Made by a program: the position numbers and the translations under genes
Assembly (NCBI RefSeq): GCF_900091415.1
Contig: NZ_FMHU01000001.1
Coordinates: forward strand, 2,976,001 to 3,040,000
DNA from: Micromonospora inyonensis
Lineage (GTDB): Bacteria > Actinomycetota > Actinomycetes > Mycobacteriales > Micromonosporaceae
Direction: 5' to 3'
DNA: 64,000 nucleotides
Shown here: positions 19,527 through 29,809 of the stretch, piece after piece
Layout of the letters: every line of letters starts with the position of its first letter
Numbering within the stretch: the stretch's first letter is position 1
The notes under the pieces: model-generated
Told to the model about the DNA's origin: nothing
Seen by the model: only the letters and a program-made list of their open reading frames with translations
Database searches by the model: none

Positions 19527-20021
19527 ATGTTCCGTCGCCGGGGCGGCCGGTACGTCGCCACCTTCGCCGTGGACGAGGTCCGGGTACTGCGCAAGGTCGC
19601 CTCCGAGGTGGTCGGCCTGCTCACCGACGGCTTTGACCACGACGACCCGGTGGTGGGGCGGCTCTTCCCCGACGTCTACGCCGACGACCCGGCCAGCGCC
19701 GCGGAGGTCCGCCGGTACACCGAGGGCGACCTCAAGACCGCCAAGATCGACCAGGCCGGCGCGATCCTCGCCGCCCTTCCGGGGGACGAGGGCGGCGAGG
19801 TGCGCCTCGACGCCGAGGCTGCCGAGGCGTGGTTGCGGGCGCTCAACGACGCCCGCCTGGCGATGGGGGTCCGGCTCGGCGTCAAGGAGGGGACGGATCT
19901 CGGCGAGGAACTCGACGACGCCGTCGCCGCGGACCCGTCCTCGACCCGGGTGTTCCAGCTCTCGGTCTACGCGTACCTCGGCTACCTCCAGGAGTCGTTG
20001 CTCAACGCCCTGATCGACTGA
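19527..20021 (+). CDS. DUF2017 family protein
   Basis: 164 residues from ATG 19527; a GTG at 19521 overlapping the clpS stop is an equally possible start. It begins MFRRRGGRYVATF and continues with helices containing DEVRVLRKVASEVVGLL and a C-terminal helix LSVYAYLGYLQESLLNAL, as in the actinobacterial DUF2017 family found beside clpS (Rv1332 type). The molecular role is unknown. Conserved adjacency suggests a link with Clp proteolysis. Confidence 0.9.
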   Translation: MFRRRGGRYVATFAVDEVRVLRKVASEVVGLLTDGFDHDDPVVGRLFPDVYADDPASAAEVRRYTEGDLKTAKIDQAGAILAALPGDEGGEVRLDAEAAEAWLRALNDARLAMGVRLGVKEGTDLGEELDDAVAADPSSTRVFQLSVYAYLGYLQESLLNALID

Positions 20022-20060
20022 CCGTCTCCCGCCCTGCGTGGTCGGCTCCTCCCGCCCTGC

Positions 20061-20118
20061 GTGGTTGCAGGGGACCCCTCCTACCGCTTTTTGTCGAGCA
20101 GGGGTCCCCTGCAACCAC
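20061..20118. repeat. Dispersed palindromic repeat, copy B
   Basis: The cleanest copy: 19-base perfect arms (20061-20079 and 20100-20118, GTGGTTGCAGGGGACCCCT and its complement) around CCTACCGCTTTTTGTCGAGC. Each arm contains its own CAGGGG-A/T-CCCCT palindrome. It lies between the convergent DUF2017 and aldo/keto reductase genes, so it may work as a bidirectional terminator. A short direct duplication (TCCCGCCCTGCGTGG, about 20027 and 20050) precedes it. Confidence 0.85.
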
Positions 20119-20137
20119 AAGCACCTCAGCCGGCACC

Positions 20138-21001
20138 TCAGCCGGCGGCGTGCAGCGTGGCGATCTCCCGCTGGTCGAGGACCAGGTCCGCGGCGGCGGC
20201 CGAGTCGCGGATCGTCTCCGGCCGGCTCGCGCCGGGAATCGGCACGACCACAGGGTCGAGGGCGAGTTGCCAGGCCAGGCAGACCTGCTGCGGGCTCACC
20301 CCGCGTTCCCCGGCGATCCGGGCGAACGCGGCGAACCGGTCGCCGAGCCCGCCGGCCCTTCCGATACCGCCCAGGGGCGACCAGGGCAGGAAGGCCAGGC
20401 CGAGTTCGGCGCAGAGTCGCAGCTCCGGTTCGCTGTCGCGGTAGGCCGGGGAGAACTGGTTCTGCACCGAGACCAGGTGGTCACCGAGGATCTCCCGGGC
20501 CTGCCGGATCTGGTCCGGGTCGGCGTTCGAGATGCCGGCCATCCGGATCTTGCCGGCGTCGGCCAGCTCCCGCAGCGCGCCGATCGAGTCGGCGTACGGG
20601 ACCTCGGGGTCGGGCCGGTGGAACTGGTAGAGCCCGATCGCGTCCACCCCGAGCCGGGTGAGCGACGCCTCGCAGGCCGCCCGGAGGTGCTCGGGCGAGC
20701 CGTCCAGCGCCCACGCGTGGCCGCCGGGACGGGTGTGCCCGCCCTTGGTGGCGACCAGCACTGCGGTGGTGTCCCCGCCGTACGCGGCCAGCGCGTGGGC
20801 GATCAGCGACTCGTTGTGTCCGACGTCCTCCGCCCCCAGCACGTACGCGTCGGCGGTGTCGATGAACGTCACGCCCGCGTCGAGCGCGGCGTGGATGGTC
20901 CGGACGGCGCGGTCGGTGTCCGGGCGCCCGGTCACCGACATCGGCATCGCGCCGAGTCCGATCGCGCTCACCTCGACCGAACCGATTCGGCGGTACTGCA
21001 T
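20138..21001 (-). CDS. Aldo/keto reductase (YajO/perakine-reductase-like group)
   Basis: 287 residues from ATG 21001. It has the AKR signature GLGAMPMSV, catalytic Asp and Tyr in FIDTADAYVLGAEDVGHNE, the lysine in VATKGGH and the histidine in LYQFHRPDP, plus the NADPH-binding IPGASRPETIRDSAAA near the end. It is probably a cytosolic NADPH-dependent oxidoreductase of unknown substrate. It is inserted between clpS-DUF2017 and mec, which are close neighbours in mycobacteria. Confidence 0.9.
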   Translation of the reverse strand: MQYRRIGSVEVSAIGLGAMPMSVTGRPDTDRAVRTIHAALDAGVTFIDTADAYVLGAEDVGHNESLIAHALAAYGGDTTAVLVATKGGHTRPGGHAWALDGSPEHLRAACEASLTRLGVDAIGLYQFHRPDPEVPYADSIGALRELADAGKIRMAGISNADPDQIRQAREILGDHLVSVQNQFSPAYRDSEPELRLCAELGLAFLPWSPLGGIGRAGGLGDRFAAFARIAGERGVSPQQVCLAWQLALDPVVVPIPGASRPETIRDSAAAADLVLDQREIATLHAAG

Positions 21002-21203
21002 GGTCGCCCCCTCGTTCTCGCTCCTGGCCGGTTCCCACCAGCCGGACGGGTCGTTCCGCCCACCGGACAGGATGCCCGGCGTCCCCGCCACCTCTCCGAC
21101 AGCGTCCCCGGCCGGGGCGTGGGGGAAACCGGGCCGGTCCGCGCGGGTGAGGGTGACGGCTGCCACCTTCGGTCCGGTCTTCCCAGGCGCTAGGCTGGGA
21201 CTC

Positions 21204-21692
21204 GTGCTGAGTATCGACCGGTCGATCGTCGACGCGATCGTCGCCCACGCTCGCCGGGACCACCCGGACGAGGCGTGCGGCGTCGTCGCCGGCCCCGCCG
21301 GCAGTGACACCCCGACCCGGCACATCCCGATGGACAACGCCGCCCGCTCGATGACGTTCTACGAGTTCGACTCGATGGAGCAGTTGCGGGTCTGGCGCGA
21401 GATGGACGACCGCGACGAGGAGCCGGTCGTCATCTACCACTCGCACACCGCGACCGAGGCGTACCCGTCCCGCACGGACGTGTCCTTCGCCGGTGAGCCG
21501 GGAGCGCACTACCTGCTCGTCTCCACCCGCGACCCCGACACGGAGGAGATTCGCTCCTTCCGGATCGTGGACGGCGTGGTGACCGAGGAGCCGGTTCGGA
21601 TCGTGGATGCCGCCGTGGACCCGCACGCCGTCCAGTCCTACATGTTCGGGCAGAGCCCGGCGACGGTCGACTACGAGTGTTCCGGCCGCTGA
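21204..21692 (+). CDS. mec: JAMM/MPN+ metalloprotease of the CysO pathway
   Basis: 162 residues from GTG 21204. The zinc site of JAMM proteases is intact: Glu23 (DEACGVVAG), His79 and His81 in IYHSHTATEAYPSRTD, with Ser89 and Asp92. In M. tuberculosis the orthologue Mec+ (Rv1334) cleaves cysteine from the CysO-cysteine adduct to release free cysteine. The gene is followed after 69 bases by cysO and then cysM, the same order as Rv1334-Rv1335-Rv1336, which makes the assignment firm. Confidence 0.93.
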   Translation: MLSIDRSIVDAIVAHARRDHPDEACGVVAGPAGSDTPTRHIPMDNAARSMTFYEFDSMEQLRVWREMDDRDEEPVVIYHSHTATEAYPSRTDVSFAGEPGAHYLLVSTRDPDTEEIRSFRIVDGVVTEEPVRIVDAAVDPHAVQSYMFGQSPATVDYECSGR

Positions 21693-21733
21693 CAAGTCCA
21701 GCGTCCGGCACACCCGCACCTCCGTCACCGTAG

Positions 21734-23086
<1,353 letters not shown>

Positions 23087-23151
23087 CCGCTCGGGCCGGG
23101 GGCCCGCTGCCCCGCACCGGCCCCCGCGGTGGCACTGCGCTGGCGGTCGGC

Positions 23152-23676
23152 TCAGGGCAGGCTGGCGGTGAGCCCGGCGCTCACCCCGACGGCCAGGTTC
23201 GCCAGTCCGAGGGCGGCCCACCGCAGCCCCGGGCGGGCAGGACCGTGCAGGGCGACGCCGCCCAGGGCGATCCCGCCGAAGCCCAGGGCGGCCACGGTCG
23301 GCTGGTACCACTGCGGGGCGGTCCCGGCCAGCACCAGCACCAGACCTCGTACTCCCGAGGCGAGGGCCACCGCCCCCAGGCCGGTGGCCCAGCCGTAGAT
23401 CACCAGGAGCCGGACGCTGCCGGCCGACCACGCCCGCCGGGGCGCCCGGTGTCGTCCGCCCGGCACCGCCCGGGGCGGAGCGGTGCGGCCACCGGCCGGG
23501 ACCGCGACGGCGACCGGAACCCGGCTCGGAGCCGTCCCGGCCTCCGCATCGGACCGCCGGACCGGGTCCGGTGTGGTCCGTGGCGGGTGGCCGGCGTCCT
23601 CCGTCTCGGTCAGCACGATCTGTTCCGCCCCCGTCTTCACCCCCCGCCGACGGTCGGCGGGTTTCACCGTGTGCAA
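23152..23676 (-). CDS. Small membrane protein of unknown function
   Basis: 174 residues if started at ATG 23676. The first about 85 residues are Pro/Arg/Gly rich and low complexity, so the true start may be internal. The C-terminal 90 residues hold three hydrophobic segments (LLVIYGWATGLGAVALAS, TVAALGFGGIALGGVALHG, AALGLANLAVGVSAGLTA). No family is recognised. It is convergent with cysM and occupies the place that rhomboid and murI hold in the mycobacterial gene order. Confidence 0.55.
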   Translation of the reverse strand: MHTVKPADRRRGVKTGAEQIVLTETEDAGHPPRTTPDPVRRSDAEAGTAPSRVPVAVAVPAGGRTAPPRAVPGGRHRAPRRAWSAGSVRLLVIYGWATGLGAVALASGVRGLVLVLAGTAPQWYQPTVAALGFGGIALGGVALHGPARPGLRWAALGLANLAVGVSAGLTASLP

Positions 23677-23874
23677 CGGTCCGCTCCGGTAACCGTGACG
23701 GAGTGGACGGGGAAGACATGGAGGGGTGTCACGTTCGCGACAACTTCCATCAGATCATTCTTGCCACCGCCGTCACCGGCGTAGGCTGCGCAGCGTGGCG
23801 TACGCGTCGGTAGAGATCATCGACGGGGCGAGTCTCGAGGGGTTGACTACCGGCAGTGGCGACGGGGCGACCGC

Positions 23875-24624
23875 ATGAGATTGACCGTGCTGGGCTGCGC
23901 GGGCAGCTTTCCCGGCCCTGAGTCCGCCTGTTCGGCGTACCTCGTGGAAGCCGAGGGTTTCCGGTTGCTGCTGGACTTCGGCACCGGTTCGCTCTCCGCG
24001 CTCCAACGTTACGCCGGACTGCACGCCCCGGACGCGATCATCCTGTCCCACCTGCACTGCGACCACATCCTCGACGCCGCCTCCTACGTGGTCGTCCGCC
24101 GGTACGCCCCGGACGGCCCGTACCCGCCGCTGCCGGTGTACGCCCCGGCTGGCGCCCCGGACCGGCTGAACGCCGTCTACGGGCACCAGGAGGAGGGGGG
24201 TGTGGAGGACGTCTACCAGTTCTACGCGCTGGAGCCGGGCACCTTCCCGATCGGTCCGTTCAGCGTCACCGTCGACCGGGTCAACCACCCCGTCGAGACG
24301 TACGGGGTCCGGCTGGAGCACGACGGGCGCGTCCTCTGCTACTCCTCGGACACTGCACCCTGCGAGCCCCTGCTGCGGCTCGCCCAGGACGCCGACGTCT
24401 TTCTCTGCGAGGCCAGCTATCTCGACGGCGTGGAGAACCCGCCGGACCTGCACCTGACCGGCCGGGAGGCGGGCGAGGCGGCGACCAAGGCCAGCGTCGG
24501 CCGGCTCCTGCTCACCCACCTGGTCACCGCCTGGGGCAGCGAGGCGCAGACGGTCGAGGCGGCCAGCGCCGCGTACACCGGCCCGTTGGACGTCGTCCGT
24601 CCCGGCTCCCGCTACGAGATCTGA
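23875..24624 (+). CDS. MBL-fold metallo-hydrolase (Rv1339-like)
   Basis: 249 residues. The metallo-beta-lactamase metal motif is intact: His59, His61, Asp63, His64 in LSHLHCDH, with Asp in YSSDTAP and a distal histidine in LLLTHL. Position and sequence match the actinobacterial family containing M. tuberculosis Rv1339, reported as an atypical cAMP phosphodiesterase. RNase Z-type or other phosphodiesterase activity is possible instead. It precedes rph and rdgB as in mycobacteria, separated from rph by 67 bases. Confidence 0.88.
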   Translation: MRLTVLGCAGSFPGPESACSAYLVEAEGFRLLLDFGTGSLSALQRYAGLHAPDAIILSHLHCDHILDAASYVVVRRYAPDGPYPPLPVYAPAGAPDRLNAVYGHQEEGGVEDVYQFYALEPGTFPIGPFSVTVDRVNHPVETYGVRLEHDGRVLCYSSDTAPCEPLLRLAQDADVFLCEASYLDGVENPPDLHLTGREAGEAATKASVGRLLLTHLVTAWGSEAQTVEAASAAYTGPLDVVRPGSRYEI

Positions 24625-24691
24625 CCAGACGCGGTCGCGGCGGCGGGACACCCCGGGAGAGTCCGATCACGGCACCGCATAGAGTGCCTGC

Positions 24692-25420
24692 ATGGCGCGA
24701 CCTGACGGACGGCAGCCCGACCAACTTCGACCGGTGACCCTGACCCGGGGCTGGAGCACCCACCCGGAGGGTTCGGTGCTGGTGGAGTTCGGGAACACCC
24801 GGGTGCTCTGCACGGCCAGCGTGACCGAGGGGGTGCCCCGCTGGCGGAAGGGTTCCGGGCTCGGCTGGGTGACCGCCGAGTACGCGATGCTGCCCCGGGC
24901 CACCCACACCCGCTCGGACCGGGAGAGCGTCAAGGGCCGCGTCGGCGGGCGGACCCACGAGATCTCCCGGCTCATCGGCCGGAGCCTGCGCGCCTGCGTC
25001 GACCTGAAGGCCCTCGGCGAGAACTCGATCGTGCTCGACTGCGACGTCCTCCAGGCCGACGGGGGCACCCGCACGGCCGCGATCACCGGCGCGTACGTCG
25101 CCCTGCACGACGCCGTCACCTGGCTCGCCGGGCGTAAGGCGCTCGCCGGCAAGCCGGAGAAGGTGATGCACCGGTCGGTGGCCGCGGTGAGCGTCGGCAT
25201 CATCGACGGTGAGCCCCGCCTCGACCTCGCCTACGACGAGGACGTGACCGCCGAGGTCGACATGAACGTGGTGTGCACCGGCACCGGCGACTTCGTCGAG
25301 GTGCAGGGAACGGGGGAGTCCGGGGTCTTCGCGCGCAAGCAGCTCGACGCCCTGCTCGACCTGGCCGTGGCCGGGTGCGACCAGCTGGCCGGGGCCCAGC
25401 GTGAAGCCCTCGGCCGGTGA
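24692..25420 (+). CDS. rph: Ribonuclease PH
   Basis: 242 residues, full family length. It opens [19 protein letters not shown] and carries the phosphate-binding region ([20 protein letters not shown]), [23 protein letters not shown] and the acidic catalytic [17 protein letters not shown]. It trims the 3' ends of tRNA precursors by phosphorolysis in the cytosol. It is followed by rdgB after 55 bases, an arrangement common in bacteria. Confidence 0.97.
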   Translation: MARPDGRQPDQLRPVTLTRGWSTHPEGSVLVEFGNTRVLCTASVTEGVPRWRKGSGLGWVTAEYAMLPRATHTRSDRESVKGRVGGRTHEISRLIGRSLRACVDLKALGENSIVLDCDVLQADGGTRTAAITGAYVALHDAVTWLAGRKALAGKPEKVMHRSVAAVSVGIIDGEPRLDLAYDEDVTAEVDMNVVCTGTGDFVEVQGTGESGVFARKQLDALLDLAVAGCDQLAGAQREALGR

Positions 25421-25475
25421 ACGCGCGAGGAGTGGGCCGTCGGGCCCCGCAGACGGTGACGAAAGGTGATCCAGC

Positions 25476-26092
25476 GTGAACAAGGTCCTGCTAGCGACCC
25501 GTAACCGGAAGAAGCTGGTCGAACTCCAGCGGATCCTCGACGGGGCGCTCGGCGCGCACCGGATCGCGTTGCTCGGCCTCGACGACGTCGAGGACTACCC
25601 CGAGCTGCCGGAGACCGGCCTCACCTTCGGCGAGAACGCGCTGATCAAGGCGCGGGAGGGCTGTCGCCGTACCGGCCTGCCCACCGTCGCCGACGACTCC
25701 GGCCTGGCGGTGGACGCCCTCAACGGCATGCCCGGGGTGCTCAGCGCCCGCTGGGCCGGCCGGCATGGCAACGACCTGACCAACCTGCAACTGGTCCTCG
25801 ACCAGATCGCCGACCTGGCGGACGAGCACCGGGGCGCAGCCTTCGTCTGCACCGTGGCGCTGGTGCTGCCCGGCGGCAAGGAGCACCTGGTCGACGGTCG
25901 CCAGACCGGCCGGCTGCTGCGTGCGCCGCGTGGTGAGGGCGGGTTCGGCTACGACCCGATCTTCCTGGGGACGGGCAGACCCGGACCAACGCCGAGCTGA
26001 CCCCGGAGGAGAAGGACGCGGTCAGCCACCGCGGCAAGGCCCTGCGGGACCTGGCCAAGCTGATCGCCAAGGTGCTCCCGCCGGCGTCCTGA
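25476..26092 (+). pseudogene. rdgB: XTP/dITP pyrophosphatase, single-base frameshift near the 3' end
   Basis: The first 165 codons encode a normal RdgB/HAM1: LLATRNRKKLVELQRIL, FGENALIKAREG, TVADDSGLAVDALNGMPGV and GFGYDPIFLG. The frame then ends early at 26000. Adding one G near 25968-25972 restores the expected continuation (DGQTRTNAELTPEEKDAVSHRGKALRDL, ending at 26092), including the conserved SHRG. The span of 617 bases is one short of a multiple of three. The protein hydrolyses inosine and xanthosine triphosphates to keep them out of DNA. The defect is in a G-run, so a base-call error is as likely as a real mutation; as written, the substrate-binding SHRG tail is lost. Confidence 0.9.
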
Positions 26093-26198
26093 CCCCTCGC
26101 CAACCTGGCCCGCCACCGGTGTGCTGACCTGCCGCCGCCGCCTGACCTGCCGACACCGGCCACCCCGCCGCTCCCGCTGGCGCCCTGAATCGTCAGCC

Positions 26199-26223
26199 CG
26201 GCGCGCACCCTCGGTGCGCGCCG
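26199..26223 (+). terminator. Hairpin terminator after rdgB
   Basis: 11-bp perfect stem (26199-26209 with 26213-26223, CGGCGCGCACC arm) and a 3-base loop, about 110 bases after the rdgB stop and before the AEC transporter gene. No T-run. Confidence 0.6.
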
Positions 26224-26263
26224 TGGGCGGCGGGACCGGGCCGACGGGAGGAAGAGGGACGAC

Positions 26264-27187
26264 GTGCCGGGTGTCCTGACGGGATTCGCCGTCATCGTGG
26301 CCGTCGTCGCGGTCGGCTGGTTGCTCGGCCGGCGCGGCACCCTCGGGCCGGACGCGTCGACCGTGCTGTCCCGGGTGGCGTTCTTCGTGGCCACCCCGGC
26401 GCTGCTGTTCCTGACCACGGCCCGCTCCGACGTGCTGGCGGTCGTCTCCTCCGCCCTGGCCGTCACGGTGGTGGGCACCGCCGTGGTGGTGGCCGTGTTC
26501 GCGGTCGTCGCCGGACTGTGGTGGCGCCGGCCCGCGGCGGAGGTCACCGTCGGGGCGCTCGCCTCGTCGTACGTCAACGCGGCCAACATCGGCATCCCGA
26601 TCGCCGTCTACGTCCTCGGGGACGCCTCGGTGGTCGTACCGGTGATGATGTTCCAGCTTGTGGTGATGACACCGATCGCCTTCGCCGTGCTGGAGACGGC
26701 GACCGGCACCCGGCGATCGCTGGCCCGGGTGCTGGTGCAGCCGCTGGCGAACCCGGTCACCGTGGCCTGTGCGCTCGGCGTGACCTGCGCGCTGACCGGT
26801 TGGCTGCCACCGGAACCGGTGCTGCGGCCGGTGGAACTCGTCGCGGCGATGGCGGTGCCCGCCGCGCTGCTGGCGTACGGGCTGTCGCTGCACGGCGCCC
26901 CGGCACCCGGCTCGGGGGAGACCGGCCGGGACGTCCGGCTCGCCGTGGTCCTCAAGACGGTGGTGCAGCCGGTGGTGGCGTACCTGGTGGCCCGGTTCGT
27001 GTTGGGGCTGCCGCAGCCGGTCGTGCTGGCCTGCACGATCACCGCCGCCCTGCCCACGGCCCAGAACGTCTTCGTCTACGCGGTCCGCTACGGCCGGGGG
27101 GTGGTGCTGGCCCGCGACGCGATACTCCTGTCGACCGTGGGCGCGGTGCCCGTGCTGCTCGGCGTCGCACTGCTCGGCACCCACTGA
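26264..27187 (+). CDS. AEC-family (auxin efflux carrier-like) transporter
   Basis: 307 residues from GTG 26264, with GGGAGGAAGAGGG just upstream. About ten hydrophobic helices are visible, with the family's helix-breaking motifs SYVNAANIGIPIAVYVLG in the first half and AALPTAQNVFVYAVRYG in the second. The family includes bacterial malonate or other small organic acid carriers; the substrate is unknown. It stands alone between the rdgB terminator and a palindromic repeat. Confidence 0.88.
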   Translation: MPGVLTGFAVIVAVVAVGWLLGRRGTLGPDASTVLSRVAFFVATPALLFLTTARSDVLAVVSSALAVTVVGTAVVVAVFAVVAGLWWRRPAAEVTVGALASSYVNAANIGIPIAVYVLGDASVVVPVMMFQLVVMTPIAFAVLETATGTRRSLARVLVQPLANPVTVACALGVTCALTGWLPPEPVLRPVELVAAMAVPAALLAYGLSLHGAPAPGSGETGRDVRLAVVLKTVVQPVVAYLVARFVLGLPQPVVLACTITAALPTAQNVFVYAVRYGRGVVLARDAILLSTVGAVPVLLGVALLGTH

Positions 27188-27245
27188 GGCGACGGCAGCG
27201 CGCCGAGGTGGTTGCAGGCGGCCGGGTTGGTTGCACGGCGCCGAG

Positions 27246-27302
27246 GTGGTTGCAGGGGCCCCCTGCTACCGCATTTCGATGAGGAAGGGTCCCCTGCAAC
27301 CA
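27246..27302. repeat. Dispersed palindromic repeat, copy C
   Basis: GTGGTTGCAGGGGCCCCCTGCTACCG on the left and AGGGTCCCCTGCAACCA on the right, around ATTTCGATGAGG: the same architecture as copy B with more mismatches. It lies between the convergent AEC transporter and hutH genes. It is preceded by partial direct repeats of CGCCGAGGTGGTTGCA at 27201, 27221 and 27239. Confidence 0.8.
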
Positions 27303-27331
27303 TCACACGGAACCGCCAACCACCCCACGCC

Positions 27332-28870
27332 TCAACCCAGCCTCCCCACCTCCCGCTCGATGGCGGCGCGCAGCTGCGGGCTCCGGACGACCTCCCGCGC
27401 GACCTCCATCACCGGGGCGAGGAAGACGTCCGGACCGGGTTCCCCGGCCGCCTCGCCCAGGGCCGCCACCGCCGCCCGACCGGCCGGGGACGGGGTGAGC
27501 GGGGCGCGCAGTTGCAGCCCGCGTACCGCCGCGAGCAGTTCCACGGCGAGCAGGCTGGTCAGGTTGTCCAGCACCGTGCGCAGCTTCTTGGTCGCCGCCC
27601 AGCCCATCGAGACGTGGTCCTCCTGCATGCCGCTGGTCGGCAGCGAGTCCACCGAGGCGGGGGCGGCCAGCCGGCGGTTCTCGGCGACGATCCCGGCCGC
27701 CGTGTACTGGGCGATCATGAGTCCCGAGTTCACCCCGGCGTCGGGCGAGAGGAACGCCGGCAGGTCCCGGGAGCGGGTCACGTCGAGCAGCCGGTCCACC
27801 CGCCGCTCGGCGATCGCGCCCACCTCGGACGCGGCGATGGCGAGGAAGTCGGCGGCGAAGCCGAGCGGCGCGCCGTGGAAGTTGCCGGTCGACTCGACCC
27901 GGCCATCCGGCAACACCACCGGGTTGTCCACCACCGACACCAACTCCCGGGCGGCGACCTGCTCGACGAAGGCGAGGGTGTCCCGGGCCGCGCCGGCCAC
28001 CTGCGGCGCACAGCGCATCGAGTACGCGTCCTGCACCGCGTGGGCCAGGTCGTCCCGGTGCGAGTCCATCACCGCCGAATTCTGGAGCAGCCGGTGGATG
28101 TTCGCCGCCGAGGTCGCCTGCCCCGGATGCGGGCGGATGGCGTGCAGCTCGGGCAGGAACGGCCGCTCCGAGCCGAGCATCGCCTCGATGGCCAGCGCGG
28201 CGGTCACGTCGGCCATGGTGAACAGGTGCGCGGCGTCGTGGATGGCCAGCAGCAGCATGCCGAGCATCCCGTCGGTGCCGTTGATCAGCGCCAGCCCCTC
28301 CTTGGCGGCCAGCGACACCGGGGCCAGTCCGGCCCGGCGCAGCGCGTCGGCGGCGGGGACCTGCTCGCCGGCCGGGCCGAGCACCCACCCCTCGCCGAGC
28401 AGCACCAGTGCGCAGTGCGCCAGCGGCGCGAGGTCACCGGAGGCGCCGAGCGAACCGTGCTCGGGCACCCACGGCGTGACGTCGTGGTTGAGCAGGTCGA
28501 CCATGGCCTCGGCGACCAGCGGGCGGACCCCGGAGCGGCCGAGGGCGAGCGAGCGTACCCGCAGCAGCATCATCGCCCGTACCACCTCGCGGGGCATCGG
28601 CGCACCGACCCCGGCGGCGTGCGAACGGATCAGCGCGTGCTGGAGTTCGGCCCGGCGCTCCGGGGCGACGAACGTGTTGGCCAGCGCGCCGAACCCGGTC
28701 GAGACCCCGTAGACCGGGCGGCCGGAGGCCACGATGCCGTCCACGATCGCGCGACTGGTCGTCATCGCGTCCACGGTGGACGGGTCGAGGACGACCTCCA
28801 CGGTGCCCCGGGCCACGGCGAGCACGTCGGCGGGGGAGACCCCGGTGGGCTGGACGGTCACCACGCTCAC
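27332..28870 (-). CDS. hutH: Histidine ammonia-lyase
   Basis: 512 residues from GTG 28870. The Ala143-Ser144-Gly145 triad that forms the MIO electrophile lies in GSLGASGDLAPLAH; YGVSTGFGALAN (catalytic Tyr) and the FHGAPLGFAADFLAIA active-site loop are intact. It removes ammonia from histidine to give urocanate, the first step of histidine degradation. It is the last gene of the minus-strand hut operon, 61 bases after the damaged hutI. Nothing suggests it is inactive. Confidence 0.97.
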   Translation of the reverse strand: MSVVTVQPTGVSPADVLAVARGTVEVVLDPSTVDAMTTSRAIVDGIVASGRPVYGVSTGFGALANTFVAPERRAELQHALIRSHAAGVGAPMPREVVRAMMLLRVRSLALGRSGVRPLVAEAMVDLLNHDVTPWVPEHGSLGASGDLAPLAHCALVLLGEGWVLGPAGEQVPAADALRRAGLAPVSLAAKEGLALINGTDGMLGMLLLAIHDAAHLFTMADVTAALAIEAMLGSERPFLPELHAIRPHPGQATSAANIHRLLQNSAVMDSHRDDLAHAVQDAYSMRCAPQVAGAARDTLAFVEQVAARELVSVVDNPVVLPDGRVESTGNFHGAPLGFAADFLAIAASEVGAIAERRVDRLLDVTRSRDLPAFLSPDAGVNSGLMIAQYTAAGIVAENRRLAAPASVDSLPTSGMQEDHVSMGWAATKKLRTVLDNLTSLLAVELLAAVRGLQLRAPLTPSPAGRAAVAALGEAAGEPGPDVFLAPVMEVAREVVRSPQLRAAIEREVGRLG

Positions 28871-28931
28871 GATGTCACCCCGCTAGGGGTGTCGGCGGGG
28901 CGGAAGTCGGTGCGGCAGGCGCGTTGGGCGT

Positions 28932-29809
28932 TCATAGCGGGACTCCGTTGTGCAGAACCTGGCGGATGAGGGGCACCCCTGGCCGGTAGGCCAGGTGCAG
29001 GTGGGAAGGGGCGTCGAGGATCATCAGGTCGGCCCGGGCCCCGGGGGCGAGCACCCCCACGTCGTCGCGGCGCAGCGCCCGCGCGCCACCGGCGGTCGCG
29101 GCCCAGACCGCCTCCGCCGGGGTCATGCCCATCTCGCGTACGGCGAGCGCGAGGCAGAACGGCATCGACGACGTGTACGACGAGCCGGGGTTGCAGTCGG
29201 TGGCCAACGCCACGGTGACCCGGGCGTCGAGCAGCCGGCGTGCGTCCGGGTACGGCGACCGGGTGGAGAACTCCGCGCCGGGCAGCAGCGTGGCCACCGT
29301 GGCCGATCCGGCCAGCGCGTCCACGTCGGCGGCGTCCAGGTGGGTGCAGTGGTCGGCACTGGCCGCGCCGAGTTCCACCGCGAGCTGCACCCCCGGGCCG
29401 GGGCCGAGCTGGTTGGCGTGCAGCCGTACCCCGAGGCCGGCGGCCTGTCCACAGGTGAGGATCGCCCGAGCGTGGTCGGCGTCGAACGCGCCCCGCTCGC
29501 CGCCACCGTGGTCCGGATCCCGCCCCCGGTGTACGGCTGCCCGGCCATCCGGGCGGCGAACTCGGCGGCCCGGTCCCCGGCGAAGACCAGGTGGGCGTGA
29601 CTGTCCACGAAGCCGGGGAGCACCGCCGCGCCGTCGGCGTCGATCCGCCGGGTGGCGGCCGGGGCGTACCGGGCCGGGCCGAGCCAGGCGACGCGGTCCT
29701 CCTCGACCAGGATGGCCGCGTCGCGGCGGATGCCGAGCCGGCCGCCCTCCCCCGTGCCGGCCACGTTGGTGACCAGCTCCCCGATGTTGTCGATCAGCAG
29801 GCTGCTCAC
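28932..29809 (-). pseudogene. hutI: Imidazolonepropionase with internal deletion
   Basis: The N-terminal 104 codons (from GTG 29809) are normal, with the metal-binding [12 protein letters not shown] and [12 protein letters not shown]. At about 29499 the sequence jumps, in another frame, to [12 protein letters not shown] and [21 protein letters not shown], and ends with normal [16 protein letters not shown] and [12 protein letters not shown] at 28932. Compared with the usual roughly 390-400 residues, about 105 codons, including barrel and metal-site residues, are missing and the frame is shifted. The junction shows a GCG shared by both flanks. The start overlaps the hutF stop (GTGA at 29806-29809), so the gene was once a coupled operon member. 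As written it cannot make an active enzyme. Confidence 0.88.
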
